A DNA stretch of 12,807 nucleotides from Klebsiella pneumoniae (lineage in GTDB: Bacteria > Bacteroidota > Bacteroidia > Flavobacteriales > Flavobacteriaceae), in assembly GCA_943325355.2 (NCBI GenBank), contig CALPPA020000025.1, positions 1 to 12,807 on the forward strand. The letters run 5' to 3'. The translations under genes were made by a program, and so were the position numbers. The notes beneath the pieces were generated by a model, which saw only the letters and a program-made list of their open reading frames with translations, ran no database searches and had not been told where the DNA came from. Below, one piece after another: positions 5,851 to 12,807 of this stretch (position 1 is its first letter; the number at the start of each line of letters is the position of its first letter).

Positions 5851-5858
5851 TATTTTTG
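5851..5858 (+). promoter_or_regulatory. -7 promoter box for the S10 peptidase gene
   Basis: TATTTTTG matches TAnnTTTG, 66 bases before the ATG at 5925. No TTG stands at the -33 position. The rest of the 194-base gap after the csaA-like gene is AT-rich, with no further structure seen. Confidence 0.35.
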
Positions 5859-5924
5859 TTATTATATCAATCGTTAAATATTGATTTACAAAATTAATCC
5901 TGAAAATTATCAAATAAAATTTCT

Positions 5925-7469
5925 ATGAAAAAATCGTTGCTTTCATTCGTTTTAATTTCCTTTATAACTCTAGTATCTTCTGCTCAACAACCCAAACCAG
6001 AACAAGCTGCGGTAGCAAAAAATCCCGTTGCAAAAGAAGAAAATTATGCAGCAAATATTACATTCAATCCCGATTCGAAAGTGGTGACACAACACACCAC
6101 AACTATTAAAGGGCAACGTGTTCCTTTTCAGGCTACTGCTGGCACAATGCCAGTTTGGGATGAGGAAGGAAAAGTAATGGCTGGTTTGTTTTATACGTTT
6201 TACGAACGGTCTGATGTGAAAGACCACGCTACACGACCTTTGGTTATTTCATTTAATGGAGGTCCTGGTTCAGCTTCGGTTTGGATGCAAATTGCGTATA
6301 CAGGTCCAAAATTATTAATCATTGATGATGAAGGATATCCTATTCAACCTTATGGAATCAAGGAAAATCCGTACTCGATTTTAGATATCGCCGATATTGT
6401 TTATGTAAACCCAGTTAATACAGCGTATTCGAGAGCAATAAATAAAGATATTCCAAAGGAGAAATTTTTTGGAGTAAATGCAGACATTAAATATTTGGCT
6501 ACTTGGATTAATAGTTTTGTGACTCGAAATAATCGTTGGGCTTCTCCCAAATATCTCATTGGCGAAAGCTATGGTACGACGAGAGTTTCAGGACTAGCGC
6601 TAGAATTGCAAAATAGCCAATGGATGTATCTGAACGGAGTAATTCTAGTATCACCAACTAAATTAGGTATTGAACGAGGTGTAGCTTCTGAAGCAGCGCT
6701 TAAATTACCCTATTTTGCTGCCACGGCTTGGTATCATAAAATGTTGGATGCTGATTTGCAGCAAAAAGATTTAACGGATATGTTACCAGAAGTGGAGAAT
6801 TTCACCATAAATGAACTTATTCCAGCGTTAAGCAAAGGCGGATTTTTAGACGAAAACAAGCGAAAAGAAATGGCGAAAAAAATAGCTCGTTATTCTGGAC
6901 TATCTGAGAAAGTGATTCTGCAAAATAATTTAGATGTGCCATTAAATTATTTTTGGAAAGAATTATTGCGGGATAAAGGATTTACTGTGGGACGACTAGA
7001 TTCTCGTTACAGAGGAATTGACCGCAAGGATGCTGGTGAAAATCCAGATTTTAACTCAGAACTAACTTCTTGGTTGCATTCGTTTACACCAGCAATCAAT
7101 ATGTATCTTCGCAACAATCTCAATTACAAAACTGATTTAACCTATAATATGTTTGGATCCGTTAGACCATGGGACAATAAAGGAGATGCAACAGGCGAAA
7201 ATTTGAGGCAAGCGATGGCTCAAAACCCCTATTTGCACGTGATGGTGCAATCAGGATATTATGATGGAGCTTGTGACTATTTTAATGCCAAATATGATCT
7301 TTGGCAAATGGATCCTAGCGGAAGGCTTAAAGATAGAATGTCGTGGAAAGGTTATCGTAGCGGACATATGATGTATCTTCGAAAGGCAGATCTTGAAGCA
7401 GGTAATGAAGATATAAGAGAATTTATTAAACTTTCTACCCCAAAATCAGGTCAACCAGCCAAATATTAG
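5925..7469 (+). CDS. Secreted S10 family serine carboxypeptidase-like protein
   Basis: A 514-residue alpha/beta-hydrolase of peptidase family S10 (carboxypeptidase Y clan), which removes C-terminal residues from peptides. The N-terminus MKKSLLSFVLISFITLVSSA is a Sec signal peptide with probable cleavage after Ala20, so the enzyme should act in the periplasm or outside the cell. All catalytic parts are visible: oxyanion region NGGPGSASVW (111-120), nucleophile Ser215 in LIGESYGTTR (211-220), Asp447 in SGYYDGACDYF (443-453) and His481 in YRSGHMMYL (477-485). The Cys-rich insertions of eukaryotic S10 enzymes are absent, as is usual for bacterial members. The C-terminal tail STPKSGQPAKY carries no sorting domain. 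It stands alone; substrate preference is unknown, with peptide scavenging the likely role. Confidence 0.93.
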   Translation: MKKSLLSFVLISFITLVSSAQQPKPEQAAVAKNPVAKEENYAANITFNPDSKVVTQHTTTIKGQRVPFQATAGTMPVWDEEGKVMAGLFYTFYERSDVKDHATRPLVISFNGGPGSASVWMQIAYTGPKLLIIDDEGYPIQPYGIKENPYSILDIADIVYVNPVNTAYSRAINKDIPKEKFFGVNADIKYLATWINSFVTRNNRWASPKYLIGESYGTTRVSGLALELQNSQWMYLNGVILVSPTKLGIERGVASEAALKLPYFAATAWYHKMLDADLQQKDLTDMLPEVENFTINELIPALSKGGFLDENKRKEMAKKIARYSGLSEKVILQNNLDVPLNYFWKELLRDKGFTVGRLDSRYRGIDRKDAGENPDFNSELTSWLHSFTPAINMYLRNNLNYKTDLTYNMFGSVRPWDNKGDATGENLRQAMAQNPYLHVMVQSGYYDGACDYFNAKYDLWQMDPSGRLKDRMSWKGYRSGHMMYLRKADLEAGNEDIREFIKLSTPKSGQPAKY

Positions 7470-7482
7470 GATTAGTAAAAGA

Positions 7483-7515
7483 TAAAAAAAATCCGAAAAT
7501 CTTTCGACTTTCGGA
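7483..7515 (-). terminator. Terminator of the exporter-DUF3276 unit
   Basis: TCCGAAA (7509-7515 read on minus) pairs with TTTCGGA (7492-7498 read on minus) around a 10-base loop, and on the minus strand the stem is followed by eight T residues. It lies 44 bases after the DUF3276 stop. On the plus strand no T run follows directly, so it mainly serves the minus strand. Confidence 0.75.
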
Positions 7516-7558
7516 CTAATTAGGGGTTGGTTAGTTATTTTTGGTATTTGTATTAAAA

Positions 7559-7948
7559 TTAAATGTCATCAAATTCAATATCTGTAAAACTTGATGTTGA
7601 TGGCAATTCTGATTCTTCTATTGTTTTTTCGTAATCATATTCTTTTTTGAAGTCTTTTTGGTGTCTTTCAGAGATTACTTCCTCGCCTTTGTGGTTCAAA
7701 ACATAAGAAGTCATTTCTTCTAGAATTTCAGCGAAAGCGGCAAAATCTTCTTTGTATAAATATATTTTGTGTTTCTTGAAGTGAAAAGAACCATCAGCTT
7801 CAGTAAATTTTTTGCTTTCGGTAATGGTAATATAATAATCATCAGCTTTTGTAGCTCTCACATCAAAGAAATAAGTTCTTCTTCCAGCTCGTAAAACTTT
7901 CGAAAATATTTCTTCTTTTTCTAACATATCATTTTCTCTCATAATCAT
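7559..7948 (-). CDS. DUF3276 / PUR-alpha-like nucleic-acid-binding protein
   Basis: A 129-residue protein of the DUF3276 (PurA-like) family, small Bacteroidota and spirochaete proteins with a PUR repeat fold. PUR-alpha proteins bind single-stranded nucleic acid, so DNA or RNA binding is expected but not shown for this branch. The conserved body is EEIFSKVLRAGRRTYFFDVR (12-31), then DYYITITESKK (37-47) and HKIYLYKEDFAAF (60-72), followed by EVISERHQKDFKKEYDYEK. The tail TSSFTDIEFDDI is acidic. The start is given at the ATG at 7948; an ATG two codons later (7942) would give the MREND start I remember for related proteins and is equally plausible. The gene begins 64 bases after the exporter stop on the same strand, shares its terminator, and is probably co-transcribed with it. 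Confidence 0.85.
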   Translation of the reverse strand: MIMRENDMLEKEEIFSKVLRAGRRTYFFDVRATKADDYYITITESKKFTEADGSFHFKKHKIYLYKEDFAAFAEILEEMTSYVLNHKGEEVISERHQKDFKKEYDYEKTIEESELPSTSSFTDIEFDDI

Positions 7949-8012
7949 TCTGTCAATTTAGTGTTGTTAAATTGTAATCAAAAATCTAAAAAATAGTTGT
8001 ATTACACAACAA

Positions 8013-9773
8013 TTATTGCAATTCTTTTTCAGAAAGTTGTTTCAAATACAAGTCGGCATAATAGCCTTCTTGATTTATCAATTGATTATGAGAACCTTGC
8101 TCTATAATCCGGCCTTCTTCGAGGATAATAATTCGGTCTGCATTTTTTGCTGATGAAACCCTATGACTGACAATAATTGTGGTTTTGTCCTTGCAAATTT
8201 CCTGAAGATTATTCAAAATTGCCTCTTCGGTTTCAGTATCTACAGCTGATAAACAGTCATCAAAAAGTAAGATTTTTGGATTTTTGATAATTGCTCTTGC
8301 TATGGAAACCCGTTGTTTTTGACCACCTGAAAGTGTAATTCCTCGCTCGCCAAGAATGGTGTCATATTGCTTATTGAAATCCATAATATTGTTATGGACC
8401 ACTGCACTCTTTGCAGCAGCTTCAACTTCCTCATCAGTGGCATTTTCTTTACCAAACTTGATATTATTCCTGATAGTATCAGAAAATAAAAAAGCATCTT
8501 GTGGCACAATCCCGATGCTGTTTCGCAAATCATATAAGTTTACGGTGCTAATTTCTTTTTCATCAACTGTAATGCGACCTTCGGTGACATCATACAAACG
8601 AGAAATCAAGGAAATAATAGTCGATTTTCCCGAACCTGTTTTTCCTAAAATCGCCAAAGTTTCGCCTTGGTGAACAGTGAAACTTACATTTTGTAATGCT
8701 TTAATATTGGTGTCCTCATAAGTGTAGCTCACATTTTCGAAGGAAATTGCACCATTGATTATTGATTTTTCGGGGTTTTTATTTTGAATTTCTGGTACGA
8801 TTTTCAGGAATTCATTGATTCGTTTTTGCGATGCTTCGGCTTCCTGAACCATAGAAGAAACCCAGCCTAATGAAGCCACTGGCCAAGTCAACATATTGAC
8901 ATAAAGTATAAACTCGGCGATGGTTCCAATACTTTTTATAGTTCCGTTGATGTACATTAATCCACCAAAATAAATGACAACTAAGTTGCTGATACCGATA
9001 AGTGCCAACATTAATGGCCCAAATAAAGCTTGAATTCTTGCTAAACTCAAGCTTTTACTTTTGCTTTCATTGGCCAATTCTATCATATTGTTTTGATGTT
9101 GGTCTTCTAATGAATAGGCTTTAATCACTCGAATTCCAGAAAATATTTCTTGGGTAAAACTAGAAACTTTGGATAAATACTGCTGAAAAACGGTGCTTCT
9201 TTTATTGATTTCTGAACTTATCTTAAAAATTGCATACGACAAAATAGGCAATGGTAGCAAGGTGTACAAAGTGAGTCTTGGCGAAACTGCAAACATATAG
9301 GCAATAACTATCGCAAACCGAATAAGTGTGTTTATGGTGTACATAACGGCCGGACCCACATACATTCTCACTTTAGAAACATCCTCACTGATTCGGTTCA
9401 TTAAATCTCCCGTTCGGTTTTGTTTATAGAAATTCTGGGAAAGGTTTTCGTATTGCCTAAACACTTCGTTTTTTAAATCGAATTCGATGTGGCGTGACAT
9501 TACGATTAGTGTTTGTCTCATCAAAAAAGTTAGGAAGCCTGCAATAATTGTGGTGGCAATAATCAGTAAAATATTGGAAATTAATTCCTGTTGAATGTCG
9601 GTTTTTGCAACAGTTTTATCTTTTGCAAATGCTTCTATTATTGTAAAAGATTTGCTGATTAATTTGGGTGTAAATAACGAAAATATCTGAGCTACAATGG
9701 TAATAATGATGCCTATTAAAAAGCTGTATTTATATTTGACGAAATATTTATCTAAATAACGTAATTCTTTCAT
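8013..9773 (-). CDS. ABC exporter half-transporter (MsbA/MdlA-like)
   Basis: A 586-residue inner-membrane ABC exporter with membrane and ATPase parts fused. Residues ~18-310 hold the six membrane helices (for example 18-38, 65-85, 141-163, 166-187, 250-270, 282-304). The nucleotide-binding domain has Walker A GKTGSGKST (377-385), Q-loop VPQD with Q425, signature LSGGQKQR (481-488), Walker B ILLFDD (501-506), D-loop SAVD and switch His537 (VSHR). The residue after the Walker B Asp, normally the catalytic Glu, is Asp506 (DDCLSAVD), a form known from the degenerate site of some heterodimeric exporters and from MdlA-like proteins. No partner half-transporter lies beside it, so it may work as a homodimer. 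The substrate (lipid or drug) cannot be told. A -7 box TACCTTTG lies 25 bases upstream. Confidence 0.92.
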   Translation of the reverse strand: MKELRYLDKYFVKYKYSFLIGIIITIVAQIFSLFTPKLISKSFTIIEAFAKDKTVAKTDIQQELISNILLIIATTIIAGFLTFLMRQTLIVMSRHIEFDLKNEVFRQYENLSQNFYKQNRTGDLMNRISEDVSKVRMYVGPAVMYTINTLIRFAIVIAYMFAVSPRLTLYTLLPLPILSYAIFKISSEINKRSTVFQQYLSKVSSFTQEIFSGIRVIKAYSLEDQHQNNMIELANESKSKSLSLARIQALFGPLMLALIGISNLVVIYFGGLMYINGTIKSIGTIAEFILYVNMLTWPVASLGWVSSMVQEAEASQKRINEFLKIVPEIQNKNPEKSIINGAISFENVSYTYEDTNIKALQNVSFTVHQGETLAILGKTGSGKSTIISLISRLYDVTEGRITVDEKEISTVNLYDLRNSIGIVPQDAFLFSDTIRNNIKFGKENATDEEVEAAAKSAVVHNNIMDFNKQYDTILGERGITLSGGQKQRVSIARAIIKNPKILLFDDCLSAVDTETEEAILNNLQEICKDKTTIIVSHRVSSAKNADRIIILEEGRIIEQGSHNQLINQEGYYADLYLKQLSEKELQ

Positions 9774-9798
9774 GATGATTTAATAATCTAAGGAATTC

Positions 9799-9830
9799 CA
9801 AAGGTAAGATGAAATTCAGATATTTTTCAA
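9799..9830 (-). promoter_or_regulatory. Promoter of the ABC exporter gene
   Basis: On the minus strand TTG (9830-9828), 21 bases, then TACCTTTG (9806-9799) fits the phylum's promoter pattern with slightly long spacing. The 124-base gap to nusB holds divergent promoters. Confidence 0.45.
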
Positions 9831-9860
9831 GTTTAATTCTGTTTTAAAAGATGAAATTCT

Positions 9861-9868
9861 TATTTTTG
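9861..9868 (+). promoter_or_regulatory. -7 promoter box for nusB
   Basis: TATTTTTG matches TAnnTTTG and ends 29 bases before the GTG start of nusB. No -33 TTG is seen. Confidence 0.4.
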
Positions 9869-9897
9869 CAAACTAATTTAATAAAAGTTCTTACAAG

Positions 9898-10842
9898 GTG
9901 GTAAACAGAAGACATATTCGCGTCAAGGTTATGCAATCCATTTATGCGATGCATCAAAACGGGTCAGATGATTTAGAAAAAGAAGAAAAATTCCTTTTTC
10001 ATAGTATAGACGCCATCCAGGATTTATACCTTATAATGCTTTCCTCATTGATCGAAATTTGTAAAAAAGAAACTATTTTTTTGCATAAATCAAGTCAGAA
10101 ACATCTTGCCACTCCACAGGAACGCAAACCCAATGAAAAGTTTATAAAAAACGCTGTTTTTCAATTACTTGCCGATAATAATTCTTTGAGTATTGCTCTC
10201 GAAAATCGCAAAATTAACAATTGGACATTAAACGACGATTATATTCTATTACTTCTTAATGACATAAAGCAAAGCAAATTGTATGCTAGATATATGAGCA
10301 ATGCTGTCAACACTTTCGAAGAAGACAAAGAATTTATTGTTGAATTGTTTATGGATGTGATAGTCCCAAATGAAAAATTATACGATTATCTCGAAGACAA
10401 CAAGTTAACATGGGTTGATGATATTCCGTTAGTGAACACACATATCATTAAGCAATTGAAAGCTTTAAAACCTATTGAAGAGGGAAATTTTAGGGTTCCA
10501 AAATTATTCAAAGACAATGAAGACCGAGATTTTGTGAAAGACTTGTTTAGAAAAACAATTTTGAACGAAAAGGAATTGGCTAAAGAATATGATGACAAAA
10601 CACCCAATTGGGACAGTGATCGAATTGCAGAAATAGACACTATTATTCTTAAAATGGCAATTTGCGAATTTTTGAAATTCCCATCAATTCCTGTTAAAGT
10701 TACTCTCAATGAATATTTAGAAGTTGCCAAAGAATATTCTACTCCCAAAAGTAGTATTTTTATCAACGGAATTTTAGACAATTTAGTAAAAGAGCTACAG
10801 ACCAGCGAGAGAATTATAAAAGTGGGTCGTGGATTAATGTAA
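9898..10842 (+). CDS. nusB: Transcription antitermination factor NusB, long form
   Basis: NusB, with S10/NusE, binds boxA RNA and promotes antitermination on rRNA operons. This protein has 314 residues, more than twice the E. coli length, with the NusB fold in the C-terminal part (about 205-305): DRIAEIDTIILKMAICEF (241-258), IPVKVTLNEYLEVAKEYS (264-281) and FINGILDNLV (288-297) are typical. The N-terminus VNRRHIRVKVMQSIYAMHQ is the conserved Arg-rich start, and ~180 mostly helical residues separate it from the C-terminal block, a layout I recall as usual in Bacteroidota. The start is GTG at 9898, since no in-frame ATG precedes it and the conserved RRHIRVK follows at once; AAGG directly abuts it. 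It is transcribed with yajC, 67 bases downstream, where no promoter or terminator is seen. Confidence 0.9.
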   Translation: MVNRRHIRVKVMQSIYAMHQNGSDDLEKEEKFLFHSIDAIQDLYLIMLSSLIEICKKETIFLHKSSQKHLATPQERKPNEKFIKNAVFQLLADNNSLSIALENRKINNWTLNDDYILLLLNDIKQSKLYARYMSNAVNTFEEDKEFIVELFMDVIVPNEKLYDYLEDNKLTWVDDIPLVNTHIIKQLKALKPIEEGNFRVPKLFKDNEDRDFVKDLFRKTILNEKELAKEYDDKTPNWDSDRIAEIDTIILKMAICEFLKFPSIPVKVTLNEYLEVAKEYSTPKSSIFINGILDNLVKELQTSERIIKVGRGLM

Positions 10843-10909
10843 ACGTGAAAAGAACAAATTACAAAAGACAAATAACAATAATTAAACAACAAAAAAACAA
10901 TTCAAAATT

Positions 10910-11182
10910 ATGGAACAATTAACTCAATTTGCACCTTTTTTATTAATGTTCGTAGTTATCTATTTCTTTATGATTAGACCGCAACAAAAAAGAGCAAAGC
11001 AAGAAAAAGAATTCGAAAGTGCTTTAAAAGTAGGTGATAAAATCATCACAAAAAGTGGACTTCACGGTAAAGTTGCTGAGGTTTCAGAAACTACTGTTGT
11101 CATCGAAACTATGGCTGGAAAATTGAAGATGGAGCGTTCTGCTATTTCTATGGAAATGAGCGCTGCTTTGAACAAGAAATAA
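10910..11182 (+). CDS. yajC: Preprotein translocase accessory subunit YajC
   Basis: YajC is a small inner-membrane protein that accompanies SecDF-YidC at the SecYEG translocon. The 90-residue product has one N-terminal membrane helix (about residues 6-22, FAPFLLMFVVIYFFMI) followed at once by the hallmark RPQQKRAKQEKEFE (23-36) and the cytoplasmic barrel segment LKVGDKIITKSGLHGKV (39-55), EVSETTVVIET (57-67). Length is normal. It starts at the ATG at 10910 after an A-rich leader without a Shine-Dalgarno site, and lies downstream of nusB with the same direction, probably on one transcript. A strong hairpin terminator follows at 11228. secDF is not in the window. Confidence 0.95.
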   Translation: MEQLTQFAPFLLMFVVIYFFMIRPQQKRAKQEKEFESALKVGDKIITKSGLHGKVAEVSETTVVIETMAGKLKMERSAISMEMSAALNKK

Positions 11183-11227
11183 TTGTTAATTTTCCAATTC
11201 CTTTTTTAGGAAATAACATTTCAATAA

Positions 11228-11270
11228 AAAGTCCCAATTCTAATATATGAATTGGGACTTTGTATTTTTA
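11228..11270 (+). terminator. Bidirectional terminator between yajC and the lysine-rich gene
   Basis: AAAGTCCCAATTC (11228-11240) pairs perfectly over 13 bases with GAATTGGGACTTT (11249-11261), with an 8-base loop. A T-rich tail (gtattttta) follows on the plus strand, and the left flank reads TTTTTATTG on the minus strand, so it can end both convergent transcripts. Confidence 0.88.
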
Positions 11271-11288
11271 TGTTAACAAAGAAGACTA

Positions 11289-11768
11289 TTATTTTTTCTT
11301 GCTTTTATTCTTTTTGTTTTTCTTTGCTTTTGCAGCTTTTGCTTTAGCCTTTTTTTCTTTGGCTTTCGCTTTTACTTTCGCTTTTTTCGCTTTTTCCTTT
11401 TTCGCTTTTTTCGCTTTTTTTTCTTTGGCTTTAGCTTTTTCTTTAGCCTTAGCTTTTTTCTCTTTTTCTTTTTCTTTTTCTTTCATCTTATTTTTTTCTT
11501 TTTTTGATAGATCCTCAATTATAATAATAGTTTCTTCTGTAATTACAACTTCTGGGGTTTCTTCAACTACAGGAATTTCAATAACAGGCTTAACAACTGC
11601 TCTAGATGCTCTTGGAGCTCGAGTTGCTGCTGCTGCTTTGGTTACTACCGCTGTTTTAGGAGCTGCTACTTTTCGTGGTGCTCTGGGCGTTCTAGGTTTA
11701 GGAGTTACTACTTCCTTAGGTGTCTCTTTTGTAATTTCATTGGTAATGCCTTCATTGTTTTCTTCCAT
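11289..11768 (-). CDS. Lysine/alanine-rich basic protein, histone H1-like composition
   Basis: I do not recognise a defined family; composition recalls histone H1 tails. The 159 residues fall into three parts. Residues 1-24 are mixed and slightly acidic. Residues 25-60 are Pro/Ala-rich with Arg in PRxPR-like steps (PRTPRAPRK, TRAPRASR), reminiscent of DNA minor-groove-binding AT-hook-like segments. Residues 61-87 are hydrophobic and acidic (VIEIPVVEETPEVVITEETIIIIEDL). Residues 89-159 are almost only Lys, Ala and Glu: 41 of 71 are Lys, with no Arg. Translation starts at the ATG at 11768; a two-box promoter at 11827-11855 and a terminator on the far side support a real, single-gene unit. The opposite strand also has a long open frame, but its Phe/Ser-rich product mirrors the AAA/GCT repeats. 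Binding to nucleic acid is an inference from charge alone. Confidence 0.75.
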   Translation of the reverse strand: MEENNEGITNEITKETPKEVVTPKPRTPRAPRKVAAPKTAVVTKAAAATRAPRASRAVVKPVIEIPVVEETPEVVITEETIIIIEDLSKKEKNKMKEKEKEKEKKAKAKEKAKAKEKKAKKAKKEKAKKAKVKAKAKEKKAKAKAAKAKKNKKNKSKKK

Positions 11769-11826
11769 AATGCTATTTTTAATGTTATAAATTGCTAATG
11801 TTAATTAATTGTAAATAAATAGTTAC

Positions 11827-11855
11827 CAAATGTAGTGATTAAAACAATCCGCCAA
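11827..11855 (-). promoter_or_regulatory. Promoter of the lysine-rich protein gene
   Basis: On the minus strand TTG (11855-11853), 18 bases, then TACATTTG (11834-11827) fits both boxes and spacing of the Bacteroidota consensus. It leaves a leader of about 50-60 bases before the ATG and lies just downstream of the pepT terminator, so the gene is independent of pepT. Confidence 0.55.
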
Positions 11856-11882
11856 TGTTAAGTTTTTACTTCAATTTTTTTC

Positions 11883-11911
11883 AAAAAAAAACCATCGAAT
11901 GATGGTTTTTT
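11883..11911 (-). terminator. Terminator of pepT
   Basis: AAAAAACCATC (11886-11896) and GATGGTTTTTT (11901-11911) are perfect inverted repeats with a four-base loop. On the minus strand the stem ends in a run of nine T residues, 27 bases after the pepT stop codon. Confidence 0.85.
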
Positions 11912-11937
11912 AATAATTATGTCGAACTTCTATTACT

Positions 11938-12807
11938 TTATTTTGTAAGAGGTTTTGCCGTTAATTCTGCAATTCTTACAATCACCTCTACAGCTTTTTG
12001 CATACTCTCTACTGGAACATATTCGTATTTTCCGTGAAAGTTATGACCGCCAGCAAAGATATTAGGACACGGTAAGCCTTTGTAAGACAATTGACAACCA
12101 TCAGTTCCGCCACGAATGGGTTTTATGATAGGTTTAATTCCCAGTTCTTTCATCGCTTTTTCTGCGATATCAACAATATGTTTTACGGGTAAAACCTTTT
12201 CTTTCATATTATAATATTGGTCTTTTACTTCAGCAATTACGATGTCTTCACCAAATTGTTTTGCAAATTTTTTATTGAATTTCTGAGCGATTTTAGCAAT
12301 TAACTCTTTGCGTTTTTCGAATTTTTTCTTGTTGTGATCTCTGATGATGAGTTCTAAAACGGTTTCTTCTATACTTCCGGTTAAATGATGAACGTGAAAA
12401 AATCCCTCGTAACCTTTCGTTTCTTGGGGCGTTTCACCTTTGGGCAATTCGTTGATAAAATCATTGGCTATGAGCATTGAATTGATCATTTTACCTTTGG
12501 CATAACCTGGATGAACACTTTTGCCTTTGAACGTAATTTTGGCTCCAGCTGCATTAAAATTTTCGTATTCTAGTTCGCCTACTTGACTTCCGTCCATAGT
12601 GTATGCCCAATCACATTCAAATTTTTCAACATCAAAATGATGAGCACCGCGACCAATTTCCTCATCGGGAGTAAAACCCACTCGTATTTTTCCGTGTTTG
12701 ATTTCTGGATTATTGATTAGGAATTCCATTGCCGTCATAATTTCTGTAATTCCAGCTTTGTCATCTGCTCCTAAAAGTGTTGTTCCGTCTGTTGTAATTA
12801 GGGTTTG
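11938..12807 (-). CDS. pepT: Peptidase T (tripeptide aminopeptidase), N-terminus beyond window
   Basis: PepT is a cytoplasmic M20-family dizinc aminopeptidase that removes the N-terminal residue from tripeptides. The window holds its last 289 residues, open through the right edge, so the start codon and the first ~120 residues (with the first zinc-ligand His) are missing. The visible part begins [19 protein letters not shown], containing the metal-bridging Asp of GADDKAG. Further on are [16 protein letters not shown], with the catalytic Glu pair, [14 protein letters not shown] with a zinc-ligand Asp, the dimerisation domain [18 protein letters not shown], and near the end [11 protein letters not shown] and [15 protein letters not shown], with the last zinc-ligand His. 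The internal ATG at 12738 is not the start, because the family-conserved sequence continues upstream of it. A strong terminator follows. Confidence 0.95.
   Translation of the reverse strand, partial: QTLITTDGTTLLGADDKAGITEIMTAMEFLINNPEIKHGKIRVGFTPDEEIGRGAHHFDVEKFECDWAYTMDGSQVGELEYENFNAAGAKITFKGKSVHPGYAKGKMINSMLIANDFINELPKGETPQETKGYEGFFHVHHLTGSIEETVLELIIRDHNKKKFEKRKELIAKIAQKFNKKFAKQFGEDIVIAEVKDQYYNMKEKVLPVKHIVDIAEKAMKELGIKPIIKPIRGGTDGCQLSYKGLPCPNIFAGGHNFHGKYEYVPVESMQKAVEVIVRIAELTAKPLTK

Noticed and set aside
7990..8010. Weak hairpin GTTGT/ACAAC with T run between exporter and DUF3276 genes
   Set aside because: Only five AT-rich pairs; too weak to call a terminator.
8300..8673. Open frames on both strands inside the exporter ATPase domain
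   Set aside because: Shadows of the ABC exporter gene, whose ATPase motifs are intact in the main frame.
10386..10892. 168-residue open frame on the minus strand
   Set aside because: Antisense of nusB, whose product matches its family along its length.
11260..11790. 176-residue open frame on the plus strand opposite the lysine-rich gene
   Set aside because: Its Phe/Leu/Ser/Ala-rich product is the mirror of Lys and Ala codons; it overlaps the yajC terminator, and the promoter and terminator evidence favours the minus strand.
1..12807. CRISPR arrays, tRNA or rRNA genes, phage or transposase genes, defence systems
   Set aside because: I looked for regular spaced repeats, cloverleaf-like segments and typical protein motifs and saw none.

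Overview
The window is AT-rich chromosomal DNA, most likely from a Flavobacterium or close relative (Bacteroidota, Flavobacteriaceae). Three things point there: the protein families (DUF1569, DUF3276/PUR-like, a long NusB, an S10 peptidase of the bacterial type, a 'CNRCPF' thioredoxin-like protein); promoters of the Bacteroidota -7 form TAnnTTTG; and start codons preceded by A-rich leaders rather than clear Shine-Dalgarno sites. The genus is an inference. No phage, transposase, CRISPR array, rRNA or tRNA gene was seen. It reads as ordinary housekeeping chromosome, and I found no convincing new multi-gene system.

Layout. 1-868 (minus): the N-terminal part of tRNA (guanine-N1)-methyltransferase TrmD, cut by the window edge, preceded by a DUF1569 protein. 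869-1968: an acyl-CoA thioesterase gene bracketed by two diverged copies of a ~130-bp non-coding repeat, the second with clear terminal inverted repeats. 1969-4536 (plus): a lipocalin lipoprotein, an NAD(P)-dependent beta-hydroxyacid dehydrogenase and a cyclophilin-FKBP fusion prolyl isomerase. The last two carry almost identical promoter-leader sequences. 4537-4735: a palindrome inside a direct repeat, a strong terminator and a second inverted repeat. 4736-5730: a thioredoxin-fold protein (minus) divergent from a CsaA-like tRNA-binding protein (plus). 5925-7469: a secreted S10 serine carboxypeptidase-like enzyme.

7483-9773 (minus): an MsbA-type ABC exporter followed by a PUR-like DUF3276 protein and a terminator. 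9898-11182 (plus): nusB and yajC, divergent from the exporter and probably co-transcribed, ending in a bidirectional terminator. 11289-11768 (minus): a three-part basic protein with a tail that is more than half lysine. 11938-12807 (minus): peptidase T, whose N-terminus lies beyond the window, with its own terminator.

Functionally the genes are a mix of translation and RNA metabolism (trmD, csaA-like, nusB), protein folding, export and degradation (prolyl isomerase, yajC, S10 peptidase, pepT) and envelope functions (lipocalin, ABC exporter). They sit as single genes or pairs under their own promoters. The points most worth a second look are the repeat pair around the thioesterase, the lysine-rich protein, the twin leaders and the exporter's Walker B Asp.
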